A DNA stretch of 46,454 nt from Bdellovibrionales bacterium (GTDB taxonomy: Bacteria > Bdellovibrionota > Bdellovibrionia > Bdellovibrionales > UBA1609), in the NCBI GenBank assembly GCA_007121385.1, contig SKLV01000060.1:1-46454 (forward strand), read 5' to 3'. The position numbers and the translations under genes are program-made. Each line of letters starts with the position of its first letter. Within the stretch, counting starts at the first letter, position 1. Below the pieces are notes generated by a model. The model was not told the DNA's origin, did not search any database, and saw only the letters and a program-made list of their open reading frames with translations. This document shows positions 1 through 8,519 of the stretch, in pieces.

Positions 1-158
1 ACGGAAAAGATATGTTTGCCAGCTTTGCCCTACAAGATCAAACGGGCCAGGGGATGCTGCGCCACTATCTTTGCCACTACCACGGCCGCCATATTGACTG
101 TCATAGACGCCGCAGCCAAGGTCCCGGCGCCATCCCCGAAACTATTCCGGCCCAGTGA
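1..158 (+). CDS. 3' end of an unidentified protein (partial)
   Basis: An open frame runs in from the left edge and stops at TGA 156-158, leaving the last 51 residues. The tail is rich in His, Cys and Arg (around HYLCHYHGRH) and matches no family I recognise. It ends 14 bases before the likely TTG start of the lipoprotein gene and reads the same way, so it is probably the first visible gene of the zinc uptake operon. A metal-related role would fit the His/Cys content and the neighbours, but that is only context. The frame is open and the stop is followed at once by a good ribosome binding site for the next gene, which supports it being real. Confidence 0.55.
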   Translation, partial: GKDMFASFALQDQTGQGMLRHYLCHYHGRHIDCHRRRSQGPGAIPETIPAQ

Positions 159-172
159 TAAGGAGAAGTGAG

Positions 173-955
173 TTGAAAGCTTTAAAGCACAGAGTCCTCC
201 CTCTCAACGACCTCCCCCGATGGGCAGAGGTCAGTTTGATCAGCCTTGGGCTGGGGCTTTCAATTCTGACCGGCTGCGGAGGTGGACACAATCCGGACCT
301 GGCTTTTGAAGAGGGAGCCAGCTACAAAATGGGGGCCTGTCAGGTGAAAGAGATCATCGCCTCTGGACAGGAGAGCCGCTTGAGTTTTGCCTCGCTGGAT
401 TCGGTTCAAGGCCCTCAACATTCCGTGGAGGGCTTTGGTGAACTGCTCTTTCTCTGCCCCCTTGAACAAGTGCAAAGCCAGCACAGCTTTGAACTGAGCT
501 TTGAATTGGAAGAGGGGGGATCTGTCACCTTCGTCAGCTTTGCCAATGGAGAGCTCCAGCACGGCTTTGAAATTGAATGGAGAAGGCAACATGAAGAGCT
601 TGTGGTTCAAGCCCGAAGTGGAGGAGTAGAGCAAAATTGGTCCGGTCCCTCCTGGGCCCCTCGCTTTGCTGAGGGACACTTCGCTTCAGTCCATGCCAGT
701 AAGCCTTTACAGTTTACTGTGGATATTCATAACTGGGAAACTCCTGCCCATGTGCTGATCTGGCAGGGCTTAAGAAAGCCTCAAAGGCAGACTCCACATC
801 AAGCCCTCTTCAACTCGGCCACTGACACTTTGGAGCTCAAAAACAACTACCCTCAGAGCTCCCCCGGGAATGGGCAGGGTCGCTTTTGGGGACTCCGCCT
901 TGACGGAGCTCGAATCACTGGGGCCAACTTTGGCGCCCCCTTGGCGGGACACTGA
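173..955 (+). CDS. Lipoprotein of unknown function in the zinc operon
   Basis: This encodes a ~260-residue protein with a lipoprotein signal: a hydrophobic stretch ending in the lipobox LTGC, followed by GGG. I place the start at TTG 173 because AGGAG (161-165) lies seven bases upstream. An in-frame GTG at 155 overlaps the previous stop and has no such site. The mature part has repeated FELSFELEEGG-type strands and looks beta-rich, with no domain I can name. It lies between the partial gene and a zinc-type outer-membrane protein, with ZnuA, ZnuC and ZnuB following. I infer that it helps the envelope step of metal uptake. There is no catalytic or metal motif to prove this. Confidence 0.7.
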   Translation: MKALKHRVLPLNDLPRWAEVSLISLGLGLSILTGCGGGHNPDLAFEEGASYKMGACQVKEIIASGQESRLSFASLDSVQGPQHSVEGFGELLFLCPLEQVQSQHSFELSFELEEGGSVTFVSFANGELQHGFEIEWRRQHEELVVQARSGGVEQNWSGPSWAPRFAEGHFASVHASKPLQFTVDIHNWETPAHVLIWQGLRKPQRQTPHQALFNSATDTLELKNNYPQSSPGNGQGRFWGLRLDGARITGANFGAPLAGH

Positions 956-958
956 CGG

Positions 959-2026
959 ATGAATAGAGGAAGCCCTTTTTTAATTAACTCCTGTTTGGCC
1001 TTCTGCATGCTCTGGCTTCCTCAATTAAGCTGGGCAGGTGAGCGCCCCGCTTGGGAAGAGCACTTAAAGACCTCTTTGGCCGCTGACTTTGTCACTGAGG
1101 AAGATCACCTGTGGCTGCGCTCGGCTGAGCTTATGCTCTATGGGGCCGTGGATCACCGCTTTGATGGGCGGCTCACCTTAGCCGCCCATGAGTACCAGGG
1201 CCAATATATGTTTGAGGTCCATGAGGCCTTTTTGTCCTCCTCCCGCTGGCTGCCCCGAGGTCAAATCAAAGTGGGGCACTTTTTTCTCAATATCGGCCGA
1301 CTCAATCAGTTTCACCAGCACGACTGGCCCTTTCTCTCCACTCCCCGAGTGCATAGGGAATTTTTAGACTTCGAGGCCGTGGCAGACACAGGAGTCGAGA
1401 TCTCCTATTTGCTCCCCGGCTCTCAGTTTCTTGAGCTCACCTTAGGGGTCACCCGCGGCTACAACTGGGGCCACACTCACACTAAGGGCTTAAGACCACA
1501 AATGCCCATCCACTATCTTCACCCCAACTTTTTTGTGGATTTGGGGCGAGGTCAGGGCCTGCTGCTGGGAACCACCTATGTGGGCCATGTGGAGAACTCA
1601 GGGCTTCGCCGAAGCCTTGTGGGCTTAGATGCCACCTACAAATGGCGCCAGGGCCGAGTGCTCAAATACCATCTGCAGAGTGAAATCTGGTATGAGAGAA
1701 TCAACCCCCAAGTCACCGAGGCTCGCGAGAGAGTGGGTGCCTACTTTTTTCCCGAATACGGGCTAGATGAACAGTGGTCGGCAGGCCTGCGCCTGGATTT
1801 GTTTAGTGACTTGAGCCGCCGCTTTGTGACCACGGGAGAAAGACAAGAAAACCTTGATGTGACCTTCATTCCCACTTTGACCTTTCGCCACAGTGAGTTT
1901 GCCCTCTTTCGCCTGGCCTATGCCTACGACTTAAGGACCGCTCAGGGCGAGTCCGATCGTCGCCATCAAGAGCTGCAGCTGCAGCTCACTTTTATTTTAG
2001 GAGATCACCCGGCCCATGAATTTTAA
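959..2026 (+). CDS. Outer-membrane beta-barrel protein, putative zinc-uptake porin
   Basis: This 355-residue protein has a signal peptide cleaved after LSWA (near residue 26). The rest alternates polar and hydrophobic residues as in an outer-membrane barrel and ends in a short aromatic-rich strand region. The segment GHFFLNIGRLNQFHQHDWPF, followed by REFLDFEAV, resembles the conserved core of barrels that other Gram-negatives encode beside zinc transporters, where the usual form is GRFFSNIGYxNxxHxHxWDF. Its gene starts three bases after the lipoprotein gene and overlaps znuA by 11 bases, so co-expression is likely. There is no plug domain or TonB box, so I read it as a passive or partner-dependent channel. 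Its metal specificity is inferred from context. Confidence 0.7.
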   Translation: MNRGSPFLINSCLAFCMLWLPQLSWAGERPAWEEHLKTSLAADFVTEEDHLWLRSAELMLYGAVDHRFDGRLTLAAHEYQGQYMFEVHEAFLSSSRWLPRGQIKVGHFFLNIGRLNQFHQHDWPFLSTPRVHREFLDFEAVADTGVEISYLLPGSQFLELTLGVTRGYNWGHTHTKGLRPQMPIHYLHPNFFVDLGRGQGLLLGTTYVGHVENSGLRRSLVGLDATYKWRQGRVLKYHLQSEIWYERINPQVTEARERVGAYFFPEYGLDEQWSAGLRLDLFSDLSRRFVTTGERQENLDVTFIPTLTFRHSEFALFRLAYAYDLRTAQGESDRRHQELQLQLTFILGDHPAHEF

Positions 2027-3098
2027 AAGCTGGCCATCAGAAATCAAATCGAAAGCTTTAACTTGGGCCCTTGGCCTGGCAAGGGCTCTTGGCTTAGCAG
2101 AGGGCCTTGGCTTGGCCAGAGCCATTGGCCTCAGTGGAGCCCTTCTCCTCGCTGGCCCCGCAGTTTCTGCCAAGGAGAGCCTCTCACAAACGCCCTCGGC
2201 CCTTAGGGCTCTCACCACTCTGCCGGACTTGGCTGAAATTATTCAGACCATTGGGGGCGACCGGGTCCAAGTGCAGAGCCTTCTCACCGGACACGAAGAT
2301 CCCCACTATGTGGATGCCCGCCCCGACTTTGTGGCTCAAGCCAGTCAAGCGGATCTGCTCTGCTCTATGGGTCTTGATCTGGAGGTGGGCTGGCTGCCTC
2401 GGGTCTTGAGCCGCTCCGGCAATCGCTCCATTCAGCGAGGGGGACCTGGCTTTTGCGAAGCTGGCCGCTCTGTGCGGGCCCTCGATGTGCCCTCTGGTCC
2501 CATTGATCGCTCCATGGGTGACCTTCACCCCCACGGCAACCCCCACTTTAACTTGAGCCCCCGCTCCATGGCCGAGGCCTCTGAGGAGGTTTTGCGAGTG
2601 ATGGTGGGCCTCCGGCCTGAGTGGCAGGCTGAGTTTGAGAGTCGACAAAAGGACTTTGTTCAGTCCATGGCAAAATTGGAAGAGGCTGTCCGCGAAAAGC
2701 TCCAAGTGCTGAAGACCTCAGGTGCGGCCCCTCTTGTGATCGAGTACCATCAGGAGTTCACCTACTTTTTGCGCCTCTATAATATCCCCTCTCTCGGCTC
2801 CATTGAGGAGAAGCCCGGGGTGGCCCCCTCAGCAGCTCACTTGGCTCAGGTGGCCAAGAGGGCCCGAGAAAACTCTGTGCGCTTGGCCTTGGCCAACCCC
2901 TCAAGCCCTAGACGAACTCTGAGGCGCTTTGAGCAGCTCTCTGGAGTCAAGGTGTTGAGGCTCCCTTTGAGCATTAAGCCCTCTCATCCTGAGCTTGCGA
3001 CCATTGCTCGGCTCCAGCATCACTTGGCCGATCAGTTGATCCTGGCTTTGGGAACAAAAGATTCTGAGCAGGGAGTCCAAGCCCGCCGTGACCACTGA
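2016..3098 (+). CDS. znuA: Zinc ABC transporter substrate-binding protein ZnuA
   Basis: This is the periplasmic metal-binding protein that hands zinc (or possibly manganese) to ZnuBC. At 360 residues it is a little longer than usual because of its N-terminus: about 50 residues made of repeated LGLA-type blocks before the cleavage region GPAVSA. The three family histidines are present in DPHYVD, NPHFNL and EYHQEF. The acidic fourth ligand usually found near the C-terminus is not obvious; the region reads LRLPLSIKPSH. Three-His binding without that Asp is more like zinc binders than manganese binders. There is no long His-rich loop of the E. coli type. The gene overlaps the outer-membrane gene upstream and znuC downstream by 11 bases each. 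Confidence 0.88.
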   Translation: MNFKSWPSEIKSKALTWALGLARALGLAEGLGLARAIGLSGALLLAGPAVSAKESLSQTPSALRALTTLPDLAEIIQTIGGDRVQVQSLLTGHEDPHYVDARPDFVAQASQADLLCSMGLDLEVGWLPRVLSRSGNRSIQRGGPGFCEAGRSVRALDVPSGPIDRSMGDLHPHGNPHFNLSPRSMAEASEEVLRVMVGLRPEWQAEFESRQKDFVQSMAKLEEAVREKLQVLKTSGAAPLVIEYHQEFTYFLRLYNIPSLGSIEEKPGVAPSAAHLAQVAKRARENSVRLALANPSSPRRTLRRFEQLSGVKVLRLPLSIKPSHPELATIARLQHHLADQLILALGTKDSEQGVQARRDH

Positions 3099-3744
3099 AA
3101 CTCAAAGTCCCATTCAGACCACTCCCACTCCCTCCGCTCTGCTCAAAGTTCAGCAGCTGCAGGGACAGACTCCTTTGGGCGAGCCTCTCTTTGAGCCCAT
3201 TGATTGGAGCCTGGGCCCTGGAGAACTCTGGGTCCTGCGAGGTCCCAATGGAGTGGGAAAAAGCACTCTGCTCAAAATTTTCCTCGGCCTTCACCCCCAC
3301 TTCACCGGCCAATGGGACTGCTCCCTTTCCCCCAGTGAGAAAGTCTACTTGCCCCAGATCACCCAGCCCCATCTGGCCTGGCCCATCACTTTGGGCGAAG
3401 TCTTGGCCCTGGAAGCCCCTGAGGACTCTACTTTGACGGCCAAGGCTCTTGAGCTCAAGTTGATTACCCCTGAGCTGCTTAAGCGCCCATGGGCTGGAGC
3501 CAGTGGAGGAGAACGCCAGCGTCTGCTCTTAGTCAAAAGCCTACTTCAGCCTGGGGGAAAGCTTCTGTTGTTGGATGAGCCCTTTAATCACTTGGATGAG
3601 AGAAGCCTCTTTGCCGCCCATCAGCTGCTCCAGTGGCAGATTGAAAGAGGCCAGGGAGTGGCCGCCCTGATCAGCTGTCACAATGACTGGGAAGTGCCCT
3701 CTAATATCCATGGAGAGCTGCGTTTAAAGAAGGTGAAGGCATGA
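3088..3744 (+). CDS. znuC: Zinc ABC transporter ATP-binding protein ZnuC
   Basis: This is the cytoplasmic ATPase that drives metal import with ZnuB. All ABC motifs are present in order: Walker A GPNGVGKST (52-60), Q-loop Q90, signature SGGERQR (139-145), Walker B LLLLDE (159-164) and H-loop H198. The length of 218 residues is normal for the family. I use GTG 3088, which lies inside the last codons of znuA. The stop overlaps the ATG of znuB (ATGA at 3741-3744), so the three transporter genes are translationally coupled. Confidence 0.9.
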   Translation: MTTETQSPIQTTPTPSALLKVQQLQGQTPLGEPLFEPIDWSLGPGELWVLRGPNGVGKSTLLKIFLGLHPHFTGQWDCSLSPSEKVYLPQITQPHLAWPITLGEVLALEAPEDSTLTAKALELKLITPELLKRPWAGASGGERQRLLLVKSLLQPGGKLLLLDEPFNHLDERSLFAAHQLLQWQIERGQGVAALISCHNDWEVPSNIHGELRLKKVKA

Positions 3745-4652
3745 GTGACTGGTCACAGCTCTTTCACCTACTGAGCATTTACAAATGGACTTTGCTGACC
3801 ACTCCCCTCCTGGCCCTGGCTTTGGCTTTGGTGGGAATGCATCTGATGGCCAGAGGCCAGAGTCTGCAGACTCTGGTGGTGTCCCAGGGCTCTTCGCTGG
3901 GAGTGCTCTTAGGGATCGCTTTGAATGTGCTTCTCCACAGCCATGGGGGAGACCACGGCCATGGCTCTAGTCATAATGGGGCGGTCTACAGCTCCGAGCT
4001 GGAGTCCGGACTTTTGCCCCTTCTTCTAGGTTTGGGGGTGGCGGGCTTGAGTTATCTCTGGAGTGAAAAACTGCGCTGGAGACAAAACCCCTCTCTGGCC
4101 CCGGCCTCCTTGCTCATGGCCTTTGCACTATTAATGGCCTTAAGCCATGTAACCGCCTCCCTGTCTCCTCACCTTGAGACCCATATGAGTGCCATTTACT
4201 TTGGGGACCTGGCCACTCTCTCGGATCGAGAGGCTTTAAGTGCAGGGGTATTGAGCTTTTTAAGTTTGGGAGCTCTTTTCTATTGGCGTCGCCTCTGGCT
4301 CAAGCAGAGCTTCAATCTGGCCGTACTCGGCCCCACGCAAATCCCCTCTTGGAGTTTCACTCTGCTGGCTCTGTTTTTGATCAGTCTATCGATTCAGTAC
4401 TTGGGCCTGCTCTTTACCTTAGGAGGACTCTTTATTGCCCCAAGTCTTCTGGCCCGGCGCCAGGACTTGTCCCACCAAGCCTACCAACTGCGCCTCACTC
4501 TCGCCATCCTCCTCGGCTCCACCTCAGGCTTCATAGCCTCCTTGCTCTGGCCCACTCTTCCCACAGCTCCTGCCGTGGTGTTGGGGGTTGCAATTGCCAG
4601 CGGCCTGTTACTATTTGAACCAAAAGTGAAAAAGCTTAAATACAAAATCTAA
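3741..4652 (+). CDS. znuB: Zinc ABC transporter permease ZnuB
   Basis: This is the membrane channel of the metal ABC transporter (ABC-3 family). About eight hydrophobic segments are spread over 303 residues. The family's glycine-rich stretch, GLLFTLGGLFIAPSLLARR, lies in the second half. The loop after the second membrane segment is unusually rich in histidine (HSHGGDHGHGSSH, about residues 66-78). In E. coli such a His-rich loop sits in ZnuA, which lacks it here. The start overlaps znuC by four bases. The end overlaps the convergent gene on the other strand by four bases, and I see no terminator there. Confidence 0.88.
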   Translation: MSDWSQLFHLLSIYKWTLLTTPLLALALALVGMHLMARGQSLQTLVVSQGSSLGVLLGIALNVLLHSHGGDHGHGSSHNGAVYSSELESGLLPLLLGLGVAGLSYLWSEKLRWRQNPSLAPASLLMAFALLMALSHVTASLSPHLETHMSAIYFGDLATLSDREALSAGVLSFLSLGALFYWRRLWLKQSFNLAVLGPTQIPSWSFTLLALFLISLSIQYLGLLFTLGGLFIAPSLLARRQDLSHQAYQLRLTLAILLGSTSGFIASLLWPTLPTAPAVVLGVAIASGLLLFEPKVKKLKYKI

Positions 4653-5815
4653 GGGCCGCCAAAGGAGAGGTTATGATAGAGCTGCTTGCGCTCAAGAAGA
4701 ACTTCAGGGGGATGCTCTTTCAGAAGTTTAGAGGTGGAGACGCCCTCTGGCCCCACGACAGTGCGCACTCGCACTCCCACCAGATCGTTCCAAAATTGGA
4801 CCAAATTGAAGTAATCTCCGTCGTTCACATTGAGCATACGCACGACGGGAGCCGCAGCTCCCGCAAAAAACGGGGACTGGTCGAGGCGTGGATTGGGCTC
4901 TCTGAGCTCTAGCATGGAGTACAAAAATAGATTCCACGCACTGATGTCCCAGCCGCTATTGTGCCCGTGGTAGCTCTGGGAAAAGATCTCCTGAATCTGC
5001 CTCCAGCCCAACTCAGGGGAGTTCAAAATCTGTCGGATCATCAGCTCGGTGGTGGCCACATAGTTTTGGATGCGAGTTTGCTCAGCGGGAGTTAGGAGTT
5101 CAGCCCTTTCAGCCAGCAAAATCTGCGCTCGCTCAGGGAGGGACTCTACAAAAAGACTTAAGGCCACAAGACTTTCTTGATTGAGAATCACCTTGGGGTC
5201 CAATTTTAGCGGGGAGCGGGACAGGTAAACCTTATCGGCTATCGGAATACTGGCCAAATCGGCCAGTCTTGGGTGCATGGGCGACTGGGGAAACCTCTCC
5301 TCGCTCTGCAGGGGCCGGCGCAGGGGCTCACTGCCGCCAAAGCCCACAAACTTGCTGGCCTTGGACTGACCGATCAGTCGGTCGCCGTCGGCAATCAGTA
5401 CCACCAGCACCTGCTCTCGCCTTAAACCCATCTCCTGCATATAGGCCTCAAGAGCTCTCTGCACAAAGAGGGCGTGATTTTGATGGATGACATCGTAGCT
5501 ACCGGGCAGGAGCAAAATATGCTGACCCAACTGGCGGCTCTCAGCAATCAGAGCCTTCATCTCCATCCAGTCACTGACCACTTTTTGTTGCAAATAGGCC
5601 AGATCAGAACTCACCACCAGAAGCCCATCTTTGTCCACCAACAGGCTGCGCTCCTGAAGGTTGTGCATATAACCCGTCAGCAGCTCGCGACAGTTTCGAT
5701 CATGGGCCAAAAGGAGTTGAGGAAAGATAAGGAGGGCTAAAAAGAAAAGACGAAGTTCAAGATAAAAATTCCAAGCTCTTCGATCAGATCCCTGCACATT
5801 ACCCCCAGAGGTCAA
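4649..5815 (-). CDS. Secreted protein of unknown function
   Basis: This is a ~388-residue protein with a hydrophobic N-terminal segment ending LLLAHD, which looks like a signal peptide. No family comes to mind. Visible features are VDKDGLLVVSSD, LVVLIADGDRLIG and a region near the C-terminus, NDGDYFNLVQFWNDLVG, but I cannot assign a catalytic set. TTG 5815 gives the longest form. A GTG at 5797 is as likely, because GGGGGT lies just before it and the shorter form begins closer to the signal peptide. The gene is monocistronic and converges on znuB with a 4-base overlap. Codon use resembles the neighbours, so it is probably native. Confidence 0.65.
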   Translation of the reverse strand: MTSGGNVQGSDRRAWNFYLELRLFFLALLIFPQLLLAHDRNCRELLTGYMHNLQERSLLVDKDGLLVVSSDLAYLQQKVVSDWMEMKALIAESRQLGQHILLLPGSYDVIHQNHALFVQRALEAYMQEMGLRREQVLVVLIADGDRLIGQSKASKFVGFGGSEPLRRPLQSEERFPQSPMHPRLADLASIPIADKVYLSRSPLKLDPKVILNQESLVALSLFVESLPERAQILLAERAELLTPAEQTRIQNYVATTELMIRQILNSPELGWRQIQEIFSQSYHGHNSGWDISAWNLFLYSMLELREPNPRLDQSPFFAGAAAPVVRMLNVNDGDYFNLVQFWNDLVGVRVRTVVGPEGVSTSKLLKEHPPEVLLERKQLYHNLSFGGP

Positions 5816-6024
5816 GATATCTTAGCTTTTCTGTGTACTTTTGCTCACAACTCTCTAGCCTTTGGCGTCCTGGAAGAAAAGCCCAAAGACTGATCTCTGT
5901 AGAATGTACAAGTCCTGCCAAAAAAAAGAGCAGCCTTTGCCCTCTCTCAGCCCCCAAAGTCTGAAGTTTTCATTGCCTTAGTAGAGGCTTTCTCCTTAAA
6001 TCAGAGATCTTCAGGGAGAGTAAA

Positions 6025-6975
6025 ATGAAATTGGACAATATACTGCAGGCCATTGGCAACACCCCATTGGTGAAGGTCAACCGAGTGGCCCAACATCTCA
6101 AATGTAATGTGTGGGCCAAGTGTGAGTTTATGAATCCTGGGGGCTCGGTGAAGGACCGCATTGGCTACCAGATGGTGGTGGATGCGGAAAAATCAGGCCG
6201 CATCAAGCCCGGCGACACCCTGATTGAGCCCACCAGTGGCAACACTGGAATTGGCTTGGCCTTAGCTGGAGCTGTGCTCGGCTACCGAGTGATTATCACT
6301 ATGCCGCAAAAGATGAGCCAGGAAAAGCAAGTGATGCTGGAGGCCCTGGGGGCCGAGATTATCCGCACTCCCACTGAGGCCGCCTGGGATGCGCCAGAAA
6401 GCCATATTGGCGTGGCCAAGAAACTGCAAAAAGAGCTGCCCAAGGCCCATATTTTGGATCAGTACGCCAACCTCTCCAACCCCAATGCCCACTACCATGG
6501 TACAGCTGAAGAGATCCTTCGCGACCTCAACAATCAAGTGGATATGTTGGTGATTTCAGCGGGCACTGGAGGCACTTTAAGTGGAGTGGCGCGAAGAGTG
6601 AAGGAGGTCTGCCCTCAGGTAGAGGTGGTGGGCGTGGACCCCGAGGGCTCTATTTTAGCTGGAGAAGGGCCCATCAGCTCCTACCAAGTGGAGGGCATTG
6701 GCTATGACTTTGTCCCTGAGGTTTTGGATCGCAGCCTGGTGGATCGCTGGGTGAAAACCAATGACCGGGATTCCTTTTTGATGGCTCGCCGCCTGATCCG
6801 CGAAGAGGGTTTTTTGTGTGGGGGCAGCTGTGGAGCCGCCATGACGGGGGTCATGGAAGCGGCCGGCTCACTGAAAGAGGGGCAGAACTGCGTGGTCGTC
6901 CTGGCCGATGGAGTGCGCAACTACATGAGCAAGTTTGTCTCCAACCAGTGGATGAAAGAGCAGGGCTACTTTTAG
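6025..6975 (+). CDS. Cystathionine beta-synthase (catalytic core only)
   Basis: This PLP enzyme joins serine and homocysteine to give cystathionine in transsulfuration; cysteine synthase activity is the alternative. It is a fold-type II protein of 316 residues. The PLP lysine is K43 in GGSVKDR, the substrate loop is PTSGNTG, and the phosphate-binding loop is GTGGT. Along its length it follows animal CBS better than CysK or CysM. Telling segments are [30 protein letters not shown] and [14 protein letters not shown]. It stops where the catalytic core stops, so the C-terminal regulatory CBS domains are missing, as is the N-terminal haem region. No cystathionine lyase lies nearby. A GGGAG ribosome site sits before the ATG. 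Confidence 0.85.
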   Translation: MKLDNILQAIGNTPLVKVNRVAQHLKCNVWAKCEFMNPGGSVKDRIGYQMVVDAEKSGRIKPGDTLIEPTSGNTGIGLALAGAVLGYRVIITMPQKMSQEKQVMLEALGAEIIRTPTEAAWDAPESHIGVAKKLQKELPKAHILDQYANLSNPNAHYHGTAEEILRDLNNQVDMLVISAGTGGTLSGVARRVKEVCPQVEVVGVDPEGSILAGEGPISSYQVEGIGYDFVPEVLDRSLVDRWVKTNDRDSFLMARRLIREEGFLCGGSCGAAMTGVMEAAGSLKEGQNCVVVLADGVRNYMSKFVSNQWMKEQGYF

Positions 6976-6988
6976 GCCTCGCCTGCCC

Positions 6989-7690
6989 CTATTGCCCGGA
7001 TGGCCCCTGAGCCGGAGTGCGGAGACTCTGGCTTTTGACCTTCCCACTGTCAGCCTGATGGAGACGAATCTCCGAGAGGTTCACCTTAAAAGAAGACTTG
7101 GTGTCGTCTCCATCTGAAGACAGCCACAGGGCCACCACCTCCACCGGCTGATCAAATTCATGGCGGTACTCAAAGGGACCATCGCCCTTGTGCTTCCACA
7201 CCACATGCTCTTTCAGCAGATCACTTAATGGATGAGCCCGCTTTCGACCGATTTGCTCATCCATCTGCCCCACATTCAAAAACAAAATGTGATCTACTCC
7301 CATATTGGGAGGAGCGAGGTCAAAAAGGGTGCGTATCCACTTGGCAGCAATTCGCCTTTGCACAAAATTCAGACGTTGCTCTCCCTTGAGCACCAGGCCC
7401 AGACGAAAGATATAATCATCAGCAGCCCCATCGCCCTGAATCTGTCCCTCTTTAAGCTTTACCTTCCCCTGAAACTCACCCTTCACTTCCACCGCAGAGA
7501 GTTTTTTGACCTCAGGCAGTGGAAAGATCAGCGGACTGGCTGAAGAGTTTACGGCAATGTTTAAGCCTTTTTCTTGAGAGAACTCCACCTTATTGGCTGG
7601 GATGCGCGAAAACTCTAAGGATTGCCACTGACCTTTTTCTTGCAATGGCACCACAAAGGCCGCCGCCAACAGTGCATTTTTGAACTTCAT
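6989..7690 (-). CDS. Secreted protein of unknown function, possibly DUF3047-like
   Basis: This is a ~233-residue protein starting MKFKNALLAAAFVVPLQ, a short signal peptide. I use ATG 7690 because GAGGGA lies directly upstream; the in-frame GTG at 7702 is part of that ribosome site. The body is beta-rich (QSLEFSRIPANKVEF, AVEVKGEFQGKVKL). A central stretch around VDHILFLNVGQ loosely recalls DUF3047 proteins, but I would not rely on that. Its stop lies 14 bases beyond the end of the convergent cystathionine synthase gene, with no clear terminator between them. Confidence 0.6.
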   Translation of the reverse strand: MKFKNALLAAAFVVPLQEKGQWQSLEFSRIPANKVEFSQEKGLNIAVNSSASPLIFPLPEVKKLSAVEVKGEFQGKVKLKEGQIQGDGAADDYIFRLGLVLKGEQRLNFVQRRIAAKWIRTLFDLAPPNMGVDHILFLNVGQMDEQIGRKRAHPLSDLLKEHVVWKHKGDGPFEYRHEFDQPVEVVALWLSSDGDDTKSSFKVNLSEIRLHQADSGKVKSQSLRTPAQGPSGQ

Positions 7691-7721
7691 AATTTCCCTC
7701 ACCCTGTTAAACTAAAACTTT

Positions 7722-7750
7722 ATTGTAAAACCATGAGGCCCTATTGGAAA
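7722..7750 (-). promoter_or_regulatory. Sigma-70 promoter of the 6989-7690 gene
   Basis: On the minus strand, TTTCCA (7750-7745) and TACAAT (7727-7722) are 17 bases apart. They match the -35 at 4 of 6 positions and the -10 at 5 of 6. The predicted start lies about 25 bases before the ATG. This promoter overlaps the TTG codon that would be the earliest start of the divergent gene, which favours the later ATG for that gene. Confidence 0.5.
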
Positions 7751-7767
7751 GAATTAAGCCCACAAAA

Positions 7768-8475
7768 ATGACCAAAGCCCGTTACCTTCAATCTGGCGGT
7801 CTGGTCTATCACTTTAAAGCTCTTCAATATCGCCACCGACTTTGGGCCAATTATTTGGCTGGGGTCAGATCCTGGCTCCACTCCTGGAGCCCCCAGGAGA
7901 AGAACTTGATCCTGGTGGGCCCCAGTCTGGGCTGGTCCCTGGACCTGGGATTTCTGCAAAGATTTGAATCCATTTTGGCCTTTGAGCCCGACCCCTGGTC
8001 CCGTTGGCTTTTTAGTCGCCGCTTCCCCCAAGTCAAAGTGCATTGGCGCCGGGTGGATTTGCTCAATCCACTCCAGTTGGAATCCCTTCACCGGCAACAG
8101 GGCGATCACTGTCTGCTCTTTTGCAATGTACTTGGACAAATACCATTAATTTACCAAGATCTGGACATGGATCAGTGGCAAAAAGAATTCAGGGCCCAAC
8201 TCAAGCCTTGGAGTTGGGCCAGCTATCACGATATCTATTCTGGACAGGCCTCCCCGGCCTCACCAGCTCTACTACAAAGAGTACTTCAACTTGAAAGCTT
8301 TCCCACTGAGAAAACGATAGGTCAAATTTTTGCTCGCAATCTCAAGCGCCTGGCCCAAGTGCAGGACCATCTCACCGGCGACCTCTTTGCCCCTTTCCGC
8401 AAGCGGCCCCAATACCTCTTGTGGGAGCTTCGCCCTGGACAAATTCACCTTATTGAGTTTTTGAAAAACGACTAG
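7768..8475 (+). CDS. Putative SAM-dependent methyltransferase-like protein
   Basis: The ~235-residue product has a segment LILVGPSLGWSLDLGFL followed by FESILAFEPDP and VHWRRVDLL. This resembles a Rossmann methyltransferase in layout: a glycine-containing first strand and loop, an acidic end to strand two, and a D after strand three. The first motif is degenerate (GPSLGWS rather than GxGxG), so activity is uncertain. I prefer ATG 7768. A TTG at 7744 is in frame but lies within the promoter of the divergent gene. The gene is monocistronic, facing away from one secreted protein and converging on another. The target is unknown. Confidence 0.55.
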   Translation: MTKARYLQSGGLVYHFKALQYRHRLWANYLAGVRSWLHSWSPQEKNLILVGPSLGWSLDLGFLQRFESILAFEPDPWSRWLFSRRFPQVKVHWRRVDLLNPLQLESLHRQQGDHCLLFCNVLGQIPLIYQDLDMDQWQKEFRAQLKPWSWASYHDIYSGQASPASPALLQRVLQLESFPTEKTIGQIFARNLKRLAQVQDHLTGDLFAPFRKRPQYLLWELRPGQIHLIEFLKND

Positions 8476-8519
8476 GGTCCTGAGACCCGACCAATTAAAA
8501 AGCCTGTGACCCGCATATC

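Noticed and set aside
2184-2705. 173-codon open frame on the minus strand inside znuA
   Set aside because: It is the mirror of a GC-rich, well-conserved gene and its product has no recognisable features.
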